Below are positions 21,801 to 36,240 of a DNA stretch of 64,000 nt, piece after piece. The notes below the pieces were generated by a model. That model was not told the origin of the DNA. It did not search any database and saw nothing but the letters and a program-made list of their open reading frames with translations. The DNA is taken from positions 35,129,839 through 35,193,838 of the forward strand of contig NC_064757.1 in assembly GCF_011397635.1 (NCBI RefSeq), given 5' to 3'. How positions within the stretch are numbered: the first letter of the stretch is position 1; each line of letters starts with the position of its first letter. Position numbers and translations under genes: made by a program. This DNA comes from Epinephelus fuscoguttatus (Eukaryota > Chordata > Actinopteri > Perciformes > Serranidae).

Positions 21801-24655
21801 CTCTGAGGAGCAGAAGCCTGACCTATGACTATTGTACTATTTACAACATCTTTAAACACTGATGTATGATAGCAGAACAAATGTACAAAAAACACAACTA
21901 TACACAGAATAAAAAGGAAAAGGACAAAGCATGTCCAAAAGAGCCATGCTGGTACATGCAGATGTCTATGAAAAGCAGGACAGGTTAAGTATTTCATTCA
22001 GGCCTAAAGGCTGCTCAGTTTTAAGAAGAAAGGTCCATCTACTTTCACACTACATGTAAGACATAAGTTAAAACTGAACATCACAGAGGACGTCAGTCAT
22101 AATCTTGCCATGTCAAAAAATCCTGCAGAAATCACTTTAAAACAACTGGAAATAAACTCAACATGTATTAATATAAAATAATCTTAATTTAAAAACCCTC
22201 ACATGTACTTTGTCGTTTTACTTTGACAGATTATCAAAGCCAACACCTCATGAAAAAAATACATGGTGTTTAAACAGTCATTTGATGTGTGTTCAGGAGC
22301 AGATCTTTGCTGCTGCAGAGCCTCACCGCTATGAGATTAAAAACAAAGACTGGAAGACCAGACTGGTGGTGCACAACCTGACAAAAGCTGATGGAGGCTT
22401 GTATTACTGCGGTGCGGTGTACGCCATCAGCACCTCAATGAGCCACGTGGAGCTGAAGGTCAGATATGGAAAGAACATTTACACAAATACTGTGCTCGAC
22501 TTGAGTGTTTCTAGTTTAAGGGTATTTAGGCTATACGTTTACTTATATATCGAACATTTAAATTACTTGTTACCTTTTTAAGATTTTACTTAAATAAACA
22601 AATTGCAAAACATAAATCACTGTCAAAGATTAAACATTCTTGGTTTGTGACTTGCAGTTTAACAAAAACTACTCAAGGCCACTTGTCACATTTCAGTGTC
22701 TATGAGTAGTTAGCAGTTTAACCAAAAACACACTCCCCCTTTTAACTTCTCACATGGTTTCAAGATTCAAAGCCTTAAAACTCTCTCACAAGAAAAACAA
22801 CCCAAAGATTAGCAATGATCACAAATTTGTGTAGCAGCCAACTTTGTTTTTATTTTTTCTTACCTAATTAATCATTTTCTGACCACTCAGATTTATCTTG
22901 TGACCCACTGGAGGACCCAGACCTCGAGGTTAGAATGGGAAAATACACTGTACAAAGTATACTGAACAAAAATATAAATGAAACACTCATGTTTTTGCTC
23001 TTGGTTTTCATAAGCTGAAATGAAATATCTAACACTTTCTCTTCGCACACTCAAGGCTTAGTTCCAACTGTAATAATCATACTGTTAAATAATATGCCAC
23101 ATCTGTCAGGTAGATTTAAACTAATTAGAGAGAAATAAGCCTATTGTGTGCATAGAAAATTCAAAAACAAAAGTATTGTGTTTATATTTACACTGTAGTT
23201 AAAGGTCCAGTGTGTAGGATTTAGAGGGATATATACTGGCAGAGGAGGAATATATCAACAGTTTTCTTAAGTGTATAATCACCTGAAAATAAGAATCATT
23301 ATGTCTTTGTTACCTCAGAATGAGTCGTTTACATCTACATGGGAGTGGGTTCTCGTTGATGGAGATTGCGCTGCCATGTTTCTGCAGTAGTCCAGAATGG
23401 GCAAACCAAACACTGGCTCTAGATAAGGCCATTCACGTTTTCCCATTGTCATGTTGGCCTTTGTGATTATACGCTCATCTCCAACATTTATTCACTGTTT
23501 TCACCTATTTAAATCACTGGGTCCAATTATGTTGAAGAGGAAGAGACCTCTGCGAATAATTCAGCTGTCGGTAAAAACCTCCTGAATGCCTACATCTCAA
23601 GTAATCAGAGAAAAAAGGTGAGCACACATTAGCATGTGGTGGGCATGCCAAACAGCATGAACCCATTTTATTCAGTGTTCTACCGGTTTAAGTCACCTGG
23701 GGTCTCATTAATGAAACCATGCTTAGGATGTACACTAAAAAGTATGTATGGACAGCAGCCAAAAATGGTGTGTGCCAAAAAATATTCAGCAGTTTCTACA
23801 TTCAGGCTTTCACCTCACTGTCTGCGTTGCCAATTTCCTGTCTCCAAAATGTTCGTAAGTAAGGGTCAAAGTTTCTCCCATCCAGTCTATTTTTATAGAT
23901 CACAACTTCAGGCCTCGTTTCGTGTGTATGCAATGTTTATGAATGAGACCCCTGGTCTGTTCGTTTTGGAAAGGAAGAGACCTCTGCGAATAATTTGGTT
24001 CCCAGTTAAAACCTCCTGAATAATGAGCACTGAAGGAATTCTAACCAGGAGAAGTTTCAGCTGGTTGGTATGTGCGTTCCTCACTGCTAGACACCACTAA
24101 ATCCCCCTAAATCTTACACACTGGACCTTTAAGTATACATTTCACTGACGATACTCCTGTAAGGTTTTGAATGCAGGACTTATTTTTGTAATGGAGTATT
24201 TTTACAGTCTTGTACTGTTACTGTTTCTTGAGTAAAACATCTGAACATTGTTTCCACGGCTGCTGAAGGTCATCAGTTTCTTTGAGCCTCTGAAGCCTTT
24301 CATTGCCATCATGATCGAAGTGGTCATCCTGGTCGTTGCCATTCTGCTCTACGAGAAAACTCAGGCCAAGAAAAACAACACCGCAGGTATTCAGATAGCA
24401 GGGGGATGCTCTGGATTATGTCTATCAGTGTACTGTGTGTTGTATTCACTTATAATTATCTGGCTTGTTCACAGAGAATGAGACGACTGACCAAACGAAC
24501 ACACTGTGAGTACTACAGGAATGATGCAAGAGATGTAAATGTTTTGAAGTTTGATGTAGTTTTTCATGATGTATATTTTGTATGTCCCCACCAGGACTCA
24601 GGGAGAAAATAACGGACCGGAGGAAAGCTCTTCAGTGAGACAGCGGAAAGTTTAA
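15867..24655 (+). CDS. emb: Embigin, two-Ig transmembrane glycoprotein
   Basis: Basigin-family cell-surface protein. Known members escort monocarboxylate transporters to the plasma membrane and aid adhesion. Exons: 15867-15939, 19772-19849, 19978-20161, 20516-20598, 20784-20920, 22297-22458, 24269-24386, 24475-24505, 24595-24655. They join in frame to 308 residues, near the usual embigin length. Order: signal peptide (MSASWKHLFLQILLLLVSC), Pro-rich stalk, Ig1 (LALECTW to GNYTCMF), Ig2 (VITCKME to GLYYCGAV), then a membrane span with the family-hallmark buried Glu (IAIMIEVVILVVAILLYEK) and a short acidic/basic tail ending VRQRKV. N-glycosylation sites NIT, NYT, NGT and NLT are visible. The ATG at 15867 was chosen because it begins the signal peptide and the exon ends in a good donor. 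Basigin or neuroplastin are alternatives, but two Ig domains plus the tail fit embigin best. Confidence 0.9.
16549..16930. repeat. Dispersed MITE-like repeat in emb intron 1
   Basis: It begins CAGGGGCCAGTTACACAAC, a variant of the fish repeat start CAGGGGCCTGTTGCAC. It continues with CCTTAAG-type steps and ends near TCAGGATTAAA. A T-run of about 23 bases lies just upstream (16514-16536). No matching right terminus seen. Confidence 0.5.
17507..18330. repeat. Pair of direct repeats about 750 bp apart
   Basis: 17507-17579 and 18259-18330 share CCTGTAGAAAACAGGAGAAAA, GACACAGGCGAC, CAATGCA and TCCGTGGA in the same order and direction. Weaker similarity extends about 70 bases upstream of each. The interval between has no coding features. 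It may be a diverged tandem duplication or the paired ends of an unrecognised element. Confidence 0.5.
18590..18740. promoter_or_regulatory. CpG-rich block with TCTCGCGAGA in emb intron 1
   Basis: A GC- and CpG-rich patch in an otherwise AT-rich intron. It contains the perfect palindrome TCTCGCGAGA at 18681-18690, followed by GTTGCGCGAAATCGCG. This decamer is a known core-promoter motif at CpG-type vertebrate promoters. The block lies about 1.1 kb upstream of emb exon 2, which starts in phase 1. Promoter function is inferred. It could instead be part of a repeat. Confidence 0.4.
18940..19440. repeat. Dispersed repeat in emb intron 1
   Basis: It starts TTCAATTCAGCTTTATTTAA and continues with ATAGGTTTTTAGTCTAGATT and CATGTAGAGATTTGTAGGTGA. 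These phrases recur in many fish introns as part of a retroelement-tail repeat. I cannot name the family or place the ends exactly. Confidence 0.5.
20205..20400. repeat. Dispersed DNA-transposon-like repeat
   Basis: CTGTAAAACTTCAATTAATAG, then TTATTTGCTTAAATCACTG and AAACTGTTGCTGGATTAAAA, match a widespread fish repeat from memory. No coding sequence. It lies in the intron between the two Ig1 exons of emb. Confidence 0.4.
21540..22080. mobile_element. Possible Penelope-like element fragment
   Basis: The stretch CATTTCAGTGCTACTGACAG / AATGCTTCACAG resembles the terminal repeat motifs of Penelope-like elements. The minus strand further right resembles the C-terminal trailer of such elements. 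It is an old, broken fossil in an emb intron. Family assignment is weak. Confidence 0.35.
22956..23056. mobile_element. Tc1/mariner terminal fragment
   Basis: TATACTGAACAAAAATATAA followed by GAAACACTCATGTTTTTGCTC is a near match to the end of a common fish Tc1-like element. Only about 100 bases remain. Confidence 0.65.
23199..24132. mobile_element. TTAA-flanked MITE, both ends present
   Basis: The left end TTAAAGGTCCAGTGTGTAGG and the right end, which ends CACACTGGACCTTTAA, form 25-base terminal inverted repeats with a single mismatch. TTAA sits at both outer edges. The interior holds an imperfect tandem duplication: 23487-23590 resembles 23670-24020 once a nested element is removed; both include AGGAAGAGACCTCTGCGAATA. 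No transposase frame. It lies in the last large emb intron. Confidence 0.85.
23701..23950. mobile_element. Small MITE nested in the TTAA MITE
   Basis: A 250-bp element with ends GGTCTCATTAATGAA and TTTATGAATGAGACC, flanked by CCTGG at 23696-23700 and 23951-23955. The flanks fit a 5-bp target duplication. It interrupts the second copy of the host element's internal duplication, so it is the younger insertion. Confidence 0.7.
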
Positions 24656-25520
24656 AGACCTCAAATCCAACAGATCCAACAGATCTAAGCTTCTCACAAA
24701 CATGTTTTCCTTATTTACAAATGTGAAGGATTGAGCTCACGAGCAATATCTCAGCAACTATTTTATGAGTGAGTTCACCAAACAAAGTGCAATAACCACC
24801 ACTCAATAATTATTCCTTTAATTACCACACAAAGTATCACTGGAAGATTTTTATTTTCAGTCTGTCGTGATGGTTTAAAGATCAAAGCATTTACCTTCTG
24901 TGTTTATAGCCTTGTGTGCACCCACTTCCTGTGGAAAAACTCACACACTCACTATGCCTTTGATACCTTATTCTCAAAAAGGAAGTGCGTTTTCTCATTT
25001 TTGGCAATAACTTGAACTTCAGCTCCTCTTTACTTCTGGTATTTATGCACCATTGTTTGTGAGCAGTGCCTTACACTCCTAAGAAGCACTTAACTAACCT
25101 GTCATACTGTGCTTGCATCAAGAGTTTGTCTTTGCAGTAACGTGTGCCTAACCTGCTCTGTGTAGAGATACATCTTTATATATGCAGACGCTTGTGTGTC
25201 TTTTTCCTGTTAATGTATCAGACGAAGGTTGGAAGGGTCATATTTTCTTGTAATCGTGTCTATCTGTGTGTCTTATGTCACTTAAACCTAACAGGTGTGT
25301 CACTCTGTGTGTAAACAAGCAAATTAAAATGACACAAACCACTGGAATATCTGTCAAAGCTGTTGTGTTAGCTGATATATAGTTAAAGAGGAAGTCCACC
25401 AATTTCACACATCAGAGTGTGTTGATGGGAGTTGGGAAGAACTGCAAATGTGAGAGTTGTGTAAGTGCTCCAGAGAGTTAAAGAAGAAGAATACTTGGAA
25501 TAAAAGATGTTGTCTCTGGT
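24656..25520 (+). other. emb: emb 3' UTR
   Basis: Non-coding, AT-rich sequence between the emb stop (24653-24655) and the poly(A) signal. No transposon recognised. Confidence 0.6.
25499..25504 (+). terminator. emb: emb polyadenylation signal
   Basis: AATAAA in GGAATAAAAGATGTTGTC, followed by a GT-rich stretch (TTGTCTCTGGTTCTG). It is the first good hexamer after the emb stop, 844 bases downstream. Confidence 0.6.
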
Positions 25521-26987
25521 TCTGCTGCATCGATTTTATCCTTTTTTTAAAAAAAGCTTTAGCTGGTAGCTTTGATCGAAAAGTAATTTTTTGTCATATT
25601 TGCTGAAACTGTCACTGCATTCACAAGAAATATTATTCCTCTGCTAACTCTATTGCCTTGTAGCGCTGCTCAGGGCATTGTCACACATGAGCGTAACTCA
25701 CATTGGTTAATACTTGTGGAGACGTCCCTACATAATATAATTTAATGTGGAAGCAACATCAAACAACTTTTTAACCATCTACTTATGAACTCTTGATCTA
25801 GACGGAATATGGTAACTTTCACCACTGCTCATTTTAGAAAGAACACCACAAGGAAACATGTTCTTTGTTTAGATTATTAAAATGGATGATAGATCATAGA
25901 TGTTTGTTCTCACCTGTTAGCAATCAGCCATAGCTGTTAGCTACATCGCTAACATTGGCGTGCCTTTCATTTTCCCTGCCTGGATGCAGATGGGAACCGA
26001 TCTAAGCGCACATTATAGTCTTTACGCTGACATAAACATAAACTTTTTTACAGAACGTGGGTGTATGAGTTAAAACATGTCTTACAAACGTTCAAACTTC
26101 AGTTGAAAAACACAGATGACTGTATAAAGATGGACAATGCATCACCACTTCCTCCCACTGTACAAAAATGAAGTCAAAATATTCAGGATACGGTCGCTGC
26201 CATCTTGCACAGGTGATGTCATTTGGAGCCAGAGTCTGTGCAGTAGTGATCTCCCTGTTACAGTTCCCGCCAATATACACGTGCAACTGATCACAAGCAC
26301 ACACAGCTGTCAGTCATGATGTCAATCATCAGAAAAACCAACACCTGAAGAAAATTCAGCGTGATAAGAACAACATAAAATAACACGTACTTTCATTTTT
26401 TAAAGGGAAATTTCGGTTTATTCCAACCCGTCTCCTATTGTAGCCTAGATACAGCCGGGGCGCATAGTAGCGTCAGACCTGTTGGAAAGCAGAGCTAGAT
26501 GGTAAACAAACATGGCAGCACACCGGTAAAGTAAGACAACACGTTTACATGTCGTCTTCTATATGTTCTCTGACATTTATCCTAACGATATGAGGCAGTC
26601 TTTGTGGAAAAAAAGCTTGTTTAGTGGACTAACTTTGCCCCTGAAGTATGCCCGTTCACTTACGTTTTAACAGGTCTGACGCTACTATGCGCCCTGGCTG
26701 TATCTAGGCTAACAGCTAACATGCTAACTATTATCTTTATGTCACTAGTCACTTGAAACAAATTTAGGACGATAGGAGACAGGTTGAAATAAACCGAAAT
26801 TTCCCTTTAAGTTTGGCCCATGTCTCATCCGCTAACATGCAGGGGGCTGAGTTTATGAGCTATATTGCAGCCAGCCACCAGGGGGCAATAGAGATGTTTT
26901 GGCTTCGTATAAAGGGAGCTGTCATGTCTTTTTATAGTCTTTGGTAAGTACTGACAAACACACTGGTATCATTTTGAGACATATGAT
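25521..26987. other. emb-mrps30 intergenic spacer
   Basis: Spacer between convergent genes. Apart from the MITE at 26400-26810 I see no gene or clear repeat. A short stretch with CCAGGGGGCAATAGAG (26878-26893) resembles part of another fish repeat. Confidence 0.5.
26400..26810. mobile_element. Complete TTAA MITE with long inverted ends
   Basis: Ends TTAAAGGGAAATTTCGGTTT and its reverse complement give about 39-base terminal repeats with two mismatches. A second inverted pair lies inside: 26442-26484 (TAGCCTAGATACAGCC) against 26670-26712. The right arm carries about 45 extra bases between the two pairs. TTAA is at both edges. It is 411 bp, non-coding, and intergenic between emb and mrps30. 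The near-identity of the arms suggests a fairly recent copy. Confidence 0.88.
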
Positions 26988-26993
26988 TTTATT
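26988..26993 (-). terminator. mrps30: mrps30 polyadenylation signal (candidate)
   Basis: TTTATT on the + strand reads AATAAA on the minus strand, 263 bases beyond the mrps30 stop. The sequence around it is AT-rich. Confidence 0.5.
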
Positions 26994-27255
26994 TTTGCAT
27001 AAATACAGTATGCACAATAATAATAATACTCATTAACGTGTATTTTTCAGTACTTTAAGTTGTTATACCCATAAGCCTGTTTACCACAGCTGCTTTCTTG
27101 AACAATACATTTTATACAATCTGACAAACCTCCTCATGTCCTCCACGTTGGGCTCTTCAAAGGCTCTTTCTCTTGATTTCTTGCGTCTTTCAACGCCTCA
27201 GATAACACACTATCTCCCATGAGATGTATTTCAAAGACAGAAACCTGAAGATCCT

Positions 27256-30200
27256 CTATGGCTGGTTCATGAGGAACTGAACCAGGAGCTTGATGACGCC
27301 GTCGTTCAGACCCACCACTTCTCCGTCCTGCACTTTCTCATACAGCCGCAAGCTCTCTGTGCCCCACAGCAGGTTCTTCCTGGGGTTGTTGGCGTCCGTC
27401 TCCACAGAGAGGGCCACTGTGTTGAGCTGGTAGCAGAAGAAGGAGAAGAAATGGCCGTCTGTGATCACAGCCTGGGACACGAACGGCCTGGTGACATCCT
27501 CGTGGTTCCAGAAACCTACAGAGGTGACAGAGTATGAACACCAGCAATATACATAAATGTAGACGGTGAAAGGCTCATTTGATGGCCCTACTTTGCTCTA
27601 ACAGCCGTCATAAGCTGTAAAATCAACTCTGCTGCAGTGGAAGATGTTTTCTGTGTTGATGACTCACCCTGATACATGGCCTGAGCTCCCGTCCAAGCGA
27701 AGAGGCTGGCGAGCCCATTGGCTCTGAGGAAGACCTCCACCTGATCGGACTGCTGCAGCCGAGCCATCCGGTCTCTGTGGTATCGATCAGGCACCACGTG
27801 GAACTGAGTGTGACCGTAGCATGCCGGGTCTGGTAGCTTGGCACCTGTTGATGAGAACAAGAGGACGGGGTTAATGACAAAAATCATCATGCTTTTCATT
27901 TTTCTTCAATACTCTCTGTCTCTGATTGATACTAAATCATGAAAACGGTTCTGTGTAACTGACCAGGATGGACGGTGTTTTCCAGAAGAGGTCTGAGCTG
28001 CAACGGCTAGTCAGTCAAAGGGAATTAATCAGCAGGTTCAGAACGATTTCAAGTAAAATGCCAAATGTTTGATGGTTTCAGCTTTGGCTTTTTGTCTTTA
28101 TTAGATAAAACAGATAGATATGACAGGCAGGAGACAAAGAGAGGACGACAAGCAACAGAGTTGATTGTTCTTTTGTCATTTTTTTACTTGGGCAAAACCC
28201 CTGACAATCTCAGGACCCAGGACAAATACCTTCACAAAGCCCCCCTTAAAAGGGCAACTGAGTTGAAATTATTCACGAAAATCATCTTTTCTTTGCGACT
28301 GCAACTTGATCAATATACAAACCATTGAAAAAAATGGACCATATACACAAAGGGATGTAACCTAGTGACTCGTTATTCTGTACCATTGTGTGGCGCTTTC
28401 CAACCCCTGTACCCAACCTTCCCATTTTCTTTCCTCCTTCAACTCAAAAACATCAACAACAATAAAGTTGTTTAAAAATTAAAAAAAGGAAATAATAATA
28501 TTAATAGTAAGATAACACCAAACTAATGTGTGTTTTTAATAACAGTATCGCTAAAGACAAGAAAAAAAAACAACCATCTGACCACGACTATCGAAAATTA
28601 CAGCACTGCAGGTTTGATGTTGGATTTGACTGGCTCAACAGCTGCATGTTGGCACCCCCTAGCAGCCACAACAGGTAACTGTATAATAAGGATTTAACTC
28701 AGTTACTGCAACATGTAACCAGTATACTATATGCCCAATTTTATTGCTCTGGCTGCTCTAACATGGATGAAGGGAGACACAGTGGATCATGTATCTGGTC
28801 TCACCTGTAAAGATGTTGTTGTCATACTGTCGTCTGAACAGAGGCATCAGGTTGGGAGCGAGTGTGACCTCTGGGATTTCTGCTGCGTACGAGGCCTCCA
28901 GCGGAGTGAACTACGAGGATTAATACAACAGAACAAAACAAATATGATATTTGAAGTCTCTGGTGTGTAACAGAAGTTTAGTGACATTTCATAAGATCTT
29001 TCAGTGTCTGTATGTTTGTTGAATTATTTCTATCCTTCAGTGCTGTGCAGTGATGCAGTGATTTGTTTTGAAATGCCTTTGCTGCAGTTTGGTGGGTTTG
29101 TCATTATACAGAACCCAGCAGAGGAATTTAACATATAAAACGTTTTTTTTAACACATAAACCCCAAAGTCTGAGAATGAGGTCTACCTGTGGCAGTTGTT
29201 GGGTAATCCTGATCTGACTGTGCGGGCGGTCGTCGATCTGGAACCTGGTCGGCTCCAGGTGGCGTCTGCGATGCCCCTTTGGGATGATTCTCTGTCCTCT
29301 CCTCCAGTAAAAGTTTACCTGGGGATCAATATCTGACAGAGACACACAGAAAATAAATGACTTGCAGAGGTCAAACAGTCTGTGGAATGATAATTTATGG
29401 ATGCACAGTAATACTGCTGTTGGGATCTGAAACTAGACACTGTGCAGGATTTTGGTTTATGTATCCTGTTTTGGTAGATTTTGGAAATAAAGCTGGTTCT
29501 GACTGTCCACTCAGATTTGTTTTCTTGATATCTTTTTCTCTGGTCAGATATTTCTTTATTTAAATAATAAATTTGCCACTTTCAGTCTGTATTTCATTTG
29601 TACAAAGCTCTCAGCTGCTTGTGTTCAGTTTTCAAAATTAAGCAAAGTTTGGCTTTCTGTCAAACTGAAAAACATGTTTTTATTCCTCAAAGTGAGATAC
29701 TGTTTGGTGAAAAAGTATTTCTATGGTATTGTTTACATAACTCAGGTACCATATTAAACAATAGTGGAAAAATGTCAGAGAAACTCTAGAATGACCAAGA
29801 ATTTTTTTTGCGTCTGACCAAAAGTCTAAAATTCAATATTCAATATTATTTATACGATGTTATAAAAACAGAAGGAAGCAGCAAATCCTCACATTTTAAA
29901 AAGCCTGCACAAGAAAATATTTGCCATTTTTGCTTCAGAAAATTCAACTAGTTGTAATTTCTACTGGCGGTCAAGCCCATTAATGAACCAATCACTTCAG
30001 CACCAAAATGAAATACTACAACCAACAGCTCTGATGAACACTTAACATCAGTCGTAGCGTCAATAACCAAACATTATGGAAACATGATAATATCTGCAAA
30101 TATGCATGCATAATATGATGTTAATTCCACTACAGAAGAGACTTGATGATCACTAGAATTGATATCTGTATCGGTTATTTGTCAAATAAGTTGTTACATA

Positions 30201-31482
30201 CTGGATATCAGCAGAAACATCCATCATCATGCTGCCCTCCCAAACATCCTCTGCACTTCACTGTGCTTGTAAATTGTATATTTATATAGTTTACATACTT
30301 TAACATGTAAATATCATCACTTTCAATGTGAATGTAACCACGCTGTAAATAATGATAATAATCCAACTACATCATGTATGTGAAGCAACCTGTTGCGTTA
30401 ATAATTCCATATCTATTCAAAAATGTTTTGCACTATTGTCTACAAATAGCAGTGTTTTTGTTTATATAATACCTTTTTATGTATATTTATATCTGTTTGC
30501 AGTGAGCAAATGTTCATGTTCACCTTGTTTAATTTTGTCGTCCTTGTTTTTAGCTGTACACTGTCAAATCCTATTTATGTATACATACTTACTTGGCCAA
30601 TAAAGCTGATTCACATTCTGACATGTTAAGTGTTAAAGTGTGGAGGCGAAAAATATGATGTTTCTGCTCTTTTTGTTCAGTAAAAATAAGGATTAACTCC
30701 CTACATATTAAAATTCTCCAGCAACATTCACTGTACTCCTAAATATGCAGTTTTTAAAAGACACATGTGCCTGGAAATTACAATTTAAAAGGTGCTAAAG
30801 TTGGTGGCAAAGCAGCTGAATCCACCCCAGTTTGACAGGTGTGGGATTAATGGTCCGTACCCAGACTGGAGAGGCGGAACAGTGGGTTGTATTTGGCCAG
30901 ACTGAAGGTGAGTCCAGTCACCAGGTTTCTCAGTAAAGGTCCAACACTCTGCTCCTGCTCTCTGTACAGGAAAAGTTTCCGCTTCTTCATGTGCCAGTGC
31001 TCCTTCAAAATCACACGGGTGACCAAGGAGCGGATGTCCGCGAACGCCTCATTATCAATGCCCGGTACTGTGGTCTGAGCTGCGGCTGGCGGCGAGCTCT
31101 CCTCCCCTTCTTCACCCCCGGTCGTCTTCTCCGGGCTCAGGGTGAATTTCTCCGGTAGACCAGGGATAATTGCGGTCTTGGTGAAGTGCTGGTACCATGT
31201 GTCTGCGTTCCGTGCGAAAGTCTGAGGGTAAACGACAAATTTCTTTCGCTGGATGCGAGTGATGAGGGGGATCTTCTCCTCCACCGGAGAGGCACATATC
31301 TTCTTCACCTGCTCCTGAGCCTGTCGCACCCGGGCGGATTTACTTTTAGCCGTGAGAGAGGTGACGATGGGGGGATACGCAGGCTCCTTAACCGCAGCCT
31401 CTGTGTGGGAAAGCCTTTGGTTTCTAAACGGAGGCAGGTTTTTAGGGAACAGCAAGGGCAGCCGTGTGCGGGAGGCCGCCAT
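27256..31482 (-). CDS. mrps30: Mitoribosomal protein mL65 (MRPS30)
   Basis: Nuclear-coded mitochondrial ribosomal protein, formerly MRPS30/PDCD9 and now assigned to the large subunit as mL65. Minus-strand exons: 31482-30861, 29332-29187, 28910-28805, 27844-27668, 27515-27256. They join in frame to 436 residues; the human protein has about 439. The N-terminus is basic and Ser/Arg-rich ([15 protein letters not shown]), fitting mitochondrial import. Family-typical segments: [101 protein letters not shown] and [11 protein letters not shown]. The start codon follows a short CpG-containing leader with an ETS-like site. Divergent from hint2, convergent with emb. No defect seen. Confidence 0.95.
30200..30625 (+). 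mobile_element. LINE 3' tail (L2/Rex-like) in mrps30 intron 1
   Basis: AT-rich sequence with TTGCACTATTGTCTAC and the terminal phrase CTTGGCCAATAAAGCTGATTC, typical of a fish LINE 3' UTR. It is opposite in direction to mrps30. No coding part is preserved, and the left limit is approximate. Confidence 0.55.
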
Positions 31483-31506
31483 GTTTCTTTCGTGACCTCA
31501 AGTTGT

Positions 31507-31515
31507 ACTTCCGGT
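31507..31515 (-). promoter_or_regulatory. mrps30: ETS/GABP-like site upstream of mrps30
   Basis: ACTTCCGGT on the + strand reads ACCGGAAGT on the minus strand, a good match to the ETS/GABPA (NRF-2) core. It lies 25-33 bases upstream of the mrps30 ATG. GABPA sites are common at promoters of nuclear genes for mitochondrial proteins. Function is inferred. Confidence 0.6.
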
Positions 31516-32340
31516 GACATATGCGCTAACGGTCCCCCAGCGCCCCCTATTGCACAAAAAAAATCATACATTAAATACCATATTACACAGTGTTTTAACT
31601 GTCTAAACATATACCCCTATATATAAACTGAGAAACGTAACACTAACCATTACAGTTTATTAACATATAAGGCCTTATTATATGATTTACATTCATATTG
31701 TAGCTAATGCTAGCGTCAAAGTTAACGTTAGAGAACGTTGACGCTCTTGAAGCGACCCTTGTACTGATAAATATGTCTCCTTCAAACGCACTTAAAAATG
31801 TCGTTTATTTAAGTTAAACAGCATTATCAAAGACATTTCCAAACTTTAGACACCAGAATGTACGCAGTCAAGTGTAAGAATTGACTGAGCAATGAGCAAT
31901 TAAATTCTGCCTCACAAATGATGCGATGAAGGCGCATTTTTTGGCCAGTTAATGACTTTTTATGTGAGTTTGGCATTACAGTCGTAATTTTACGCTCGAT
32001 TACAACAATGTTAATAAAATGGACCATACGTAAATACCTCTATTAATCCAACAATATTATATAAATTGATATCCGGTAAAATAACAACTTTATACCTCTC
32101 TCACTTTTTGTAGCCTAGTGCAAACGGAGACCAGTCGTATTGAAAACATGATATACACCAGGTATAATGAGGTACCTGAAGGCAACACCAACGTACAGTA
32201 CAGAGTTTTCGTCTGTGAGCAATATTTCTTGAGTATGTAGTGTCGTGTCAGAAAATTAAGATAAATCCCGAAATATTGACGTCGGGGCGTATAACTTTAC
32301 TTTAAATATTAATATAACAATAATAGCTAGTTAGCTAGCT
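31516..32340. promoter_or_regulatory. Divergent mrps30-hint2 interval
   Basis: About 825 bases between two divergently transcribed mitochondrial-protein genes. It is AT-rich in the middle, with CpG-bearing edges near each start codon. No repeat recognised beyond the palindromic TAGCTAGTTAGCTAGCTA (32323-32340) abutting the hint2 ATG. A shared or paired promoter is likely from arrangement alone. Confidence 0.45.
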
Positions 32341-35325
<2,985 letters not shown>

Positions 35326-35527
35326 TGGTTTCTTCTCCTTTTTAATGTGTGCGTCAGTCTTTTCAGGCTACTTTTATGTGTTTAATCCCAACAGGCATGA
35401 CTTAATTATATTATGGGTGTAGTTCACATTCTCGTCCCATCATTCTGTACAAAAACTCGCTTCACCACTCAAAAAATATGACATGTAAATAATGTTGATC
35501 TCGACAAATGTAAAAATTAAATGTAAA

Positions 35528-35533
35528 AATAAA
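35528..35533 (+). terminator. hint2: hint2 polyadenylation signal
   Basis: AATAAA, 203 bases after the stop. A second hexamer (GCAAATAAAGACAC) follows about 30 bases later. Confidence 0.65.
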
Positions 35534-35639
35534 GATATTACGTTTGATATGCCTGCAAATAAAGACACTATTTTTGAAATGGAAAACGTAAAACTCATCT
35601 TAGTTCTTTAAGGTGATGTTGTGTAGCCTCGATAGTGAG

Positions 35640-36240
35640 TAAAAACGACGGCTTGATATTTGATATTATATTTGATATTTATTTCAATCGTGTAAAAATC
35701 TGACATGAACATACAAACAAGCAGACAAACAGAACACATTTACACATTCGAAAAGGAGTAGGAGGAAGTATAAACTTATTTTCCGTAGGTCTTTGGGTGA
35801 AATGAAACAGACAGCTTCCTTATATAGTATTATGACATTGTTGTCAATACATAATACTACTTCTAGCTACAAAATACGATGAGACGTTTAATGTAGACAG
35901 GCATAGTCAAAGAATATCAAGGAGTTTTTATCAGTTTTACATCTTATTTTTATGCACATGGTGCATTCGATTTTCTACTCAAATTATGGTGAGAAAAAAA
36001 GATGAATTCAAACCCACAGTAAACTCTGAGTTTATTAGAGGTTATGTTTATGTTGTAGACCTTTTGTCAGGCATCATTTATATGCAGTGTAAAACAATAA
36101 CTCTGTTAGATAAGATTAGATTAGATTCAACTTTTTTATCATTGCACACGTCACAAGTGCAGAGCAACGAAATGCAGATTGCATCTAACCAGAAGTGCAT
36201 AAGCAATAATTAAATAACATATGTACAGGCTGATATACAA
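35640..36240 (-). repeat. LINE tail remnants
   Basis: 35660-35800 contains TTTATTTCAATCGTGTAAAA and ACATTCGAAAAGGAGTAGGA; 36104-36200 contains TTAGATTCAACTTTTTTATC and AAGTGCAGAGCAACGAAATG. Both are fish LINE 3'-tail sequences read in antisense. They are short and decayed. Confidence 0.5.

Noticed and set aside
22210-22296. Open frame running into the emb Ig2 exon from 22210
   Set aside because: This is read-through of intron. The acceptor at 22296 and phase 0 from the exon ending 20920 define the exon start.
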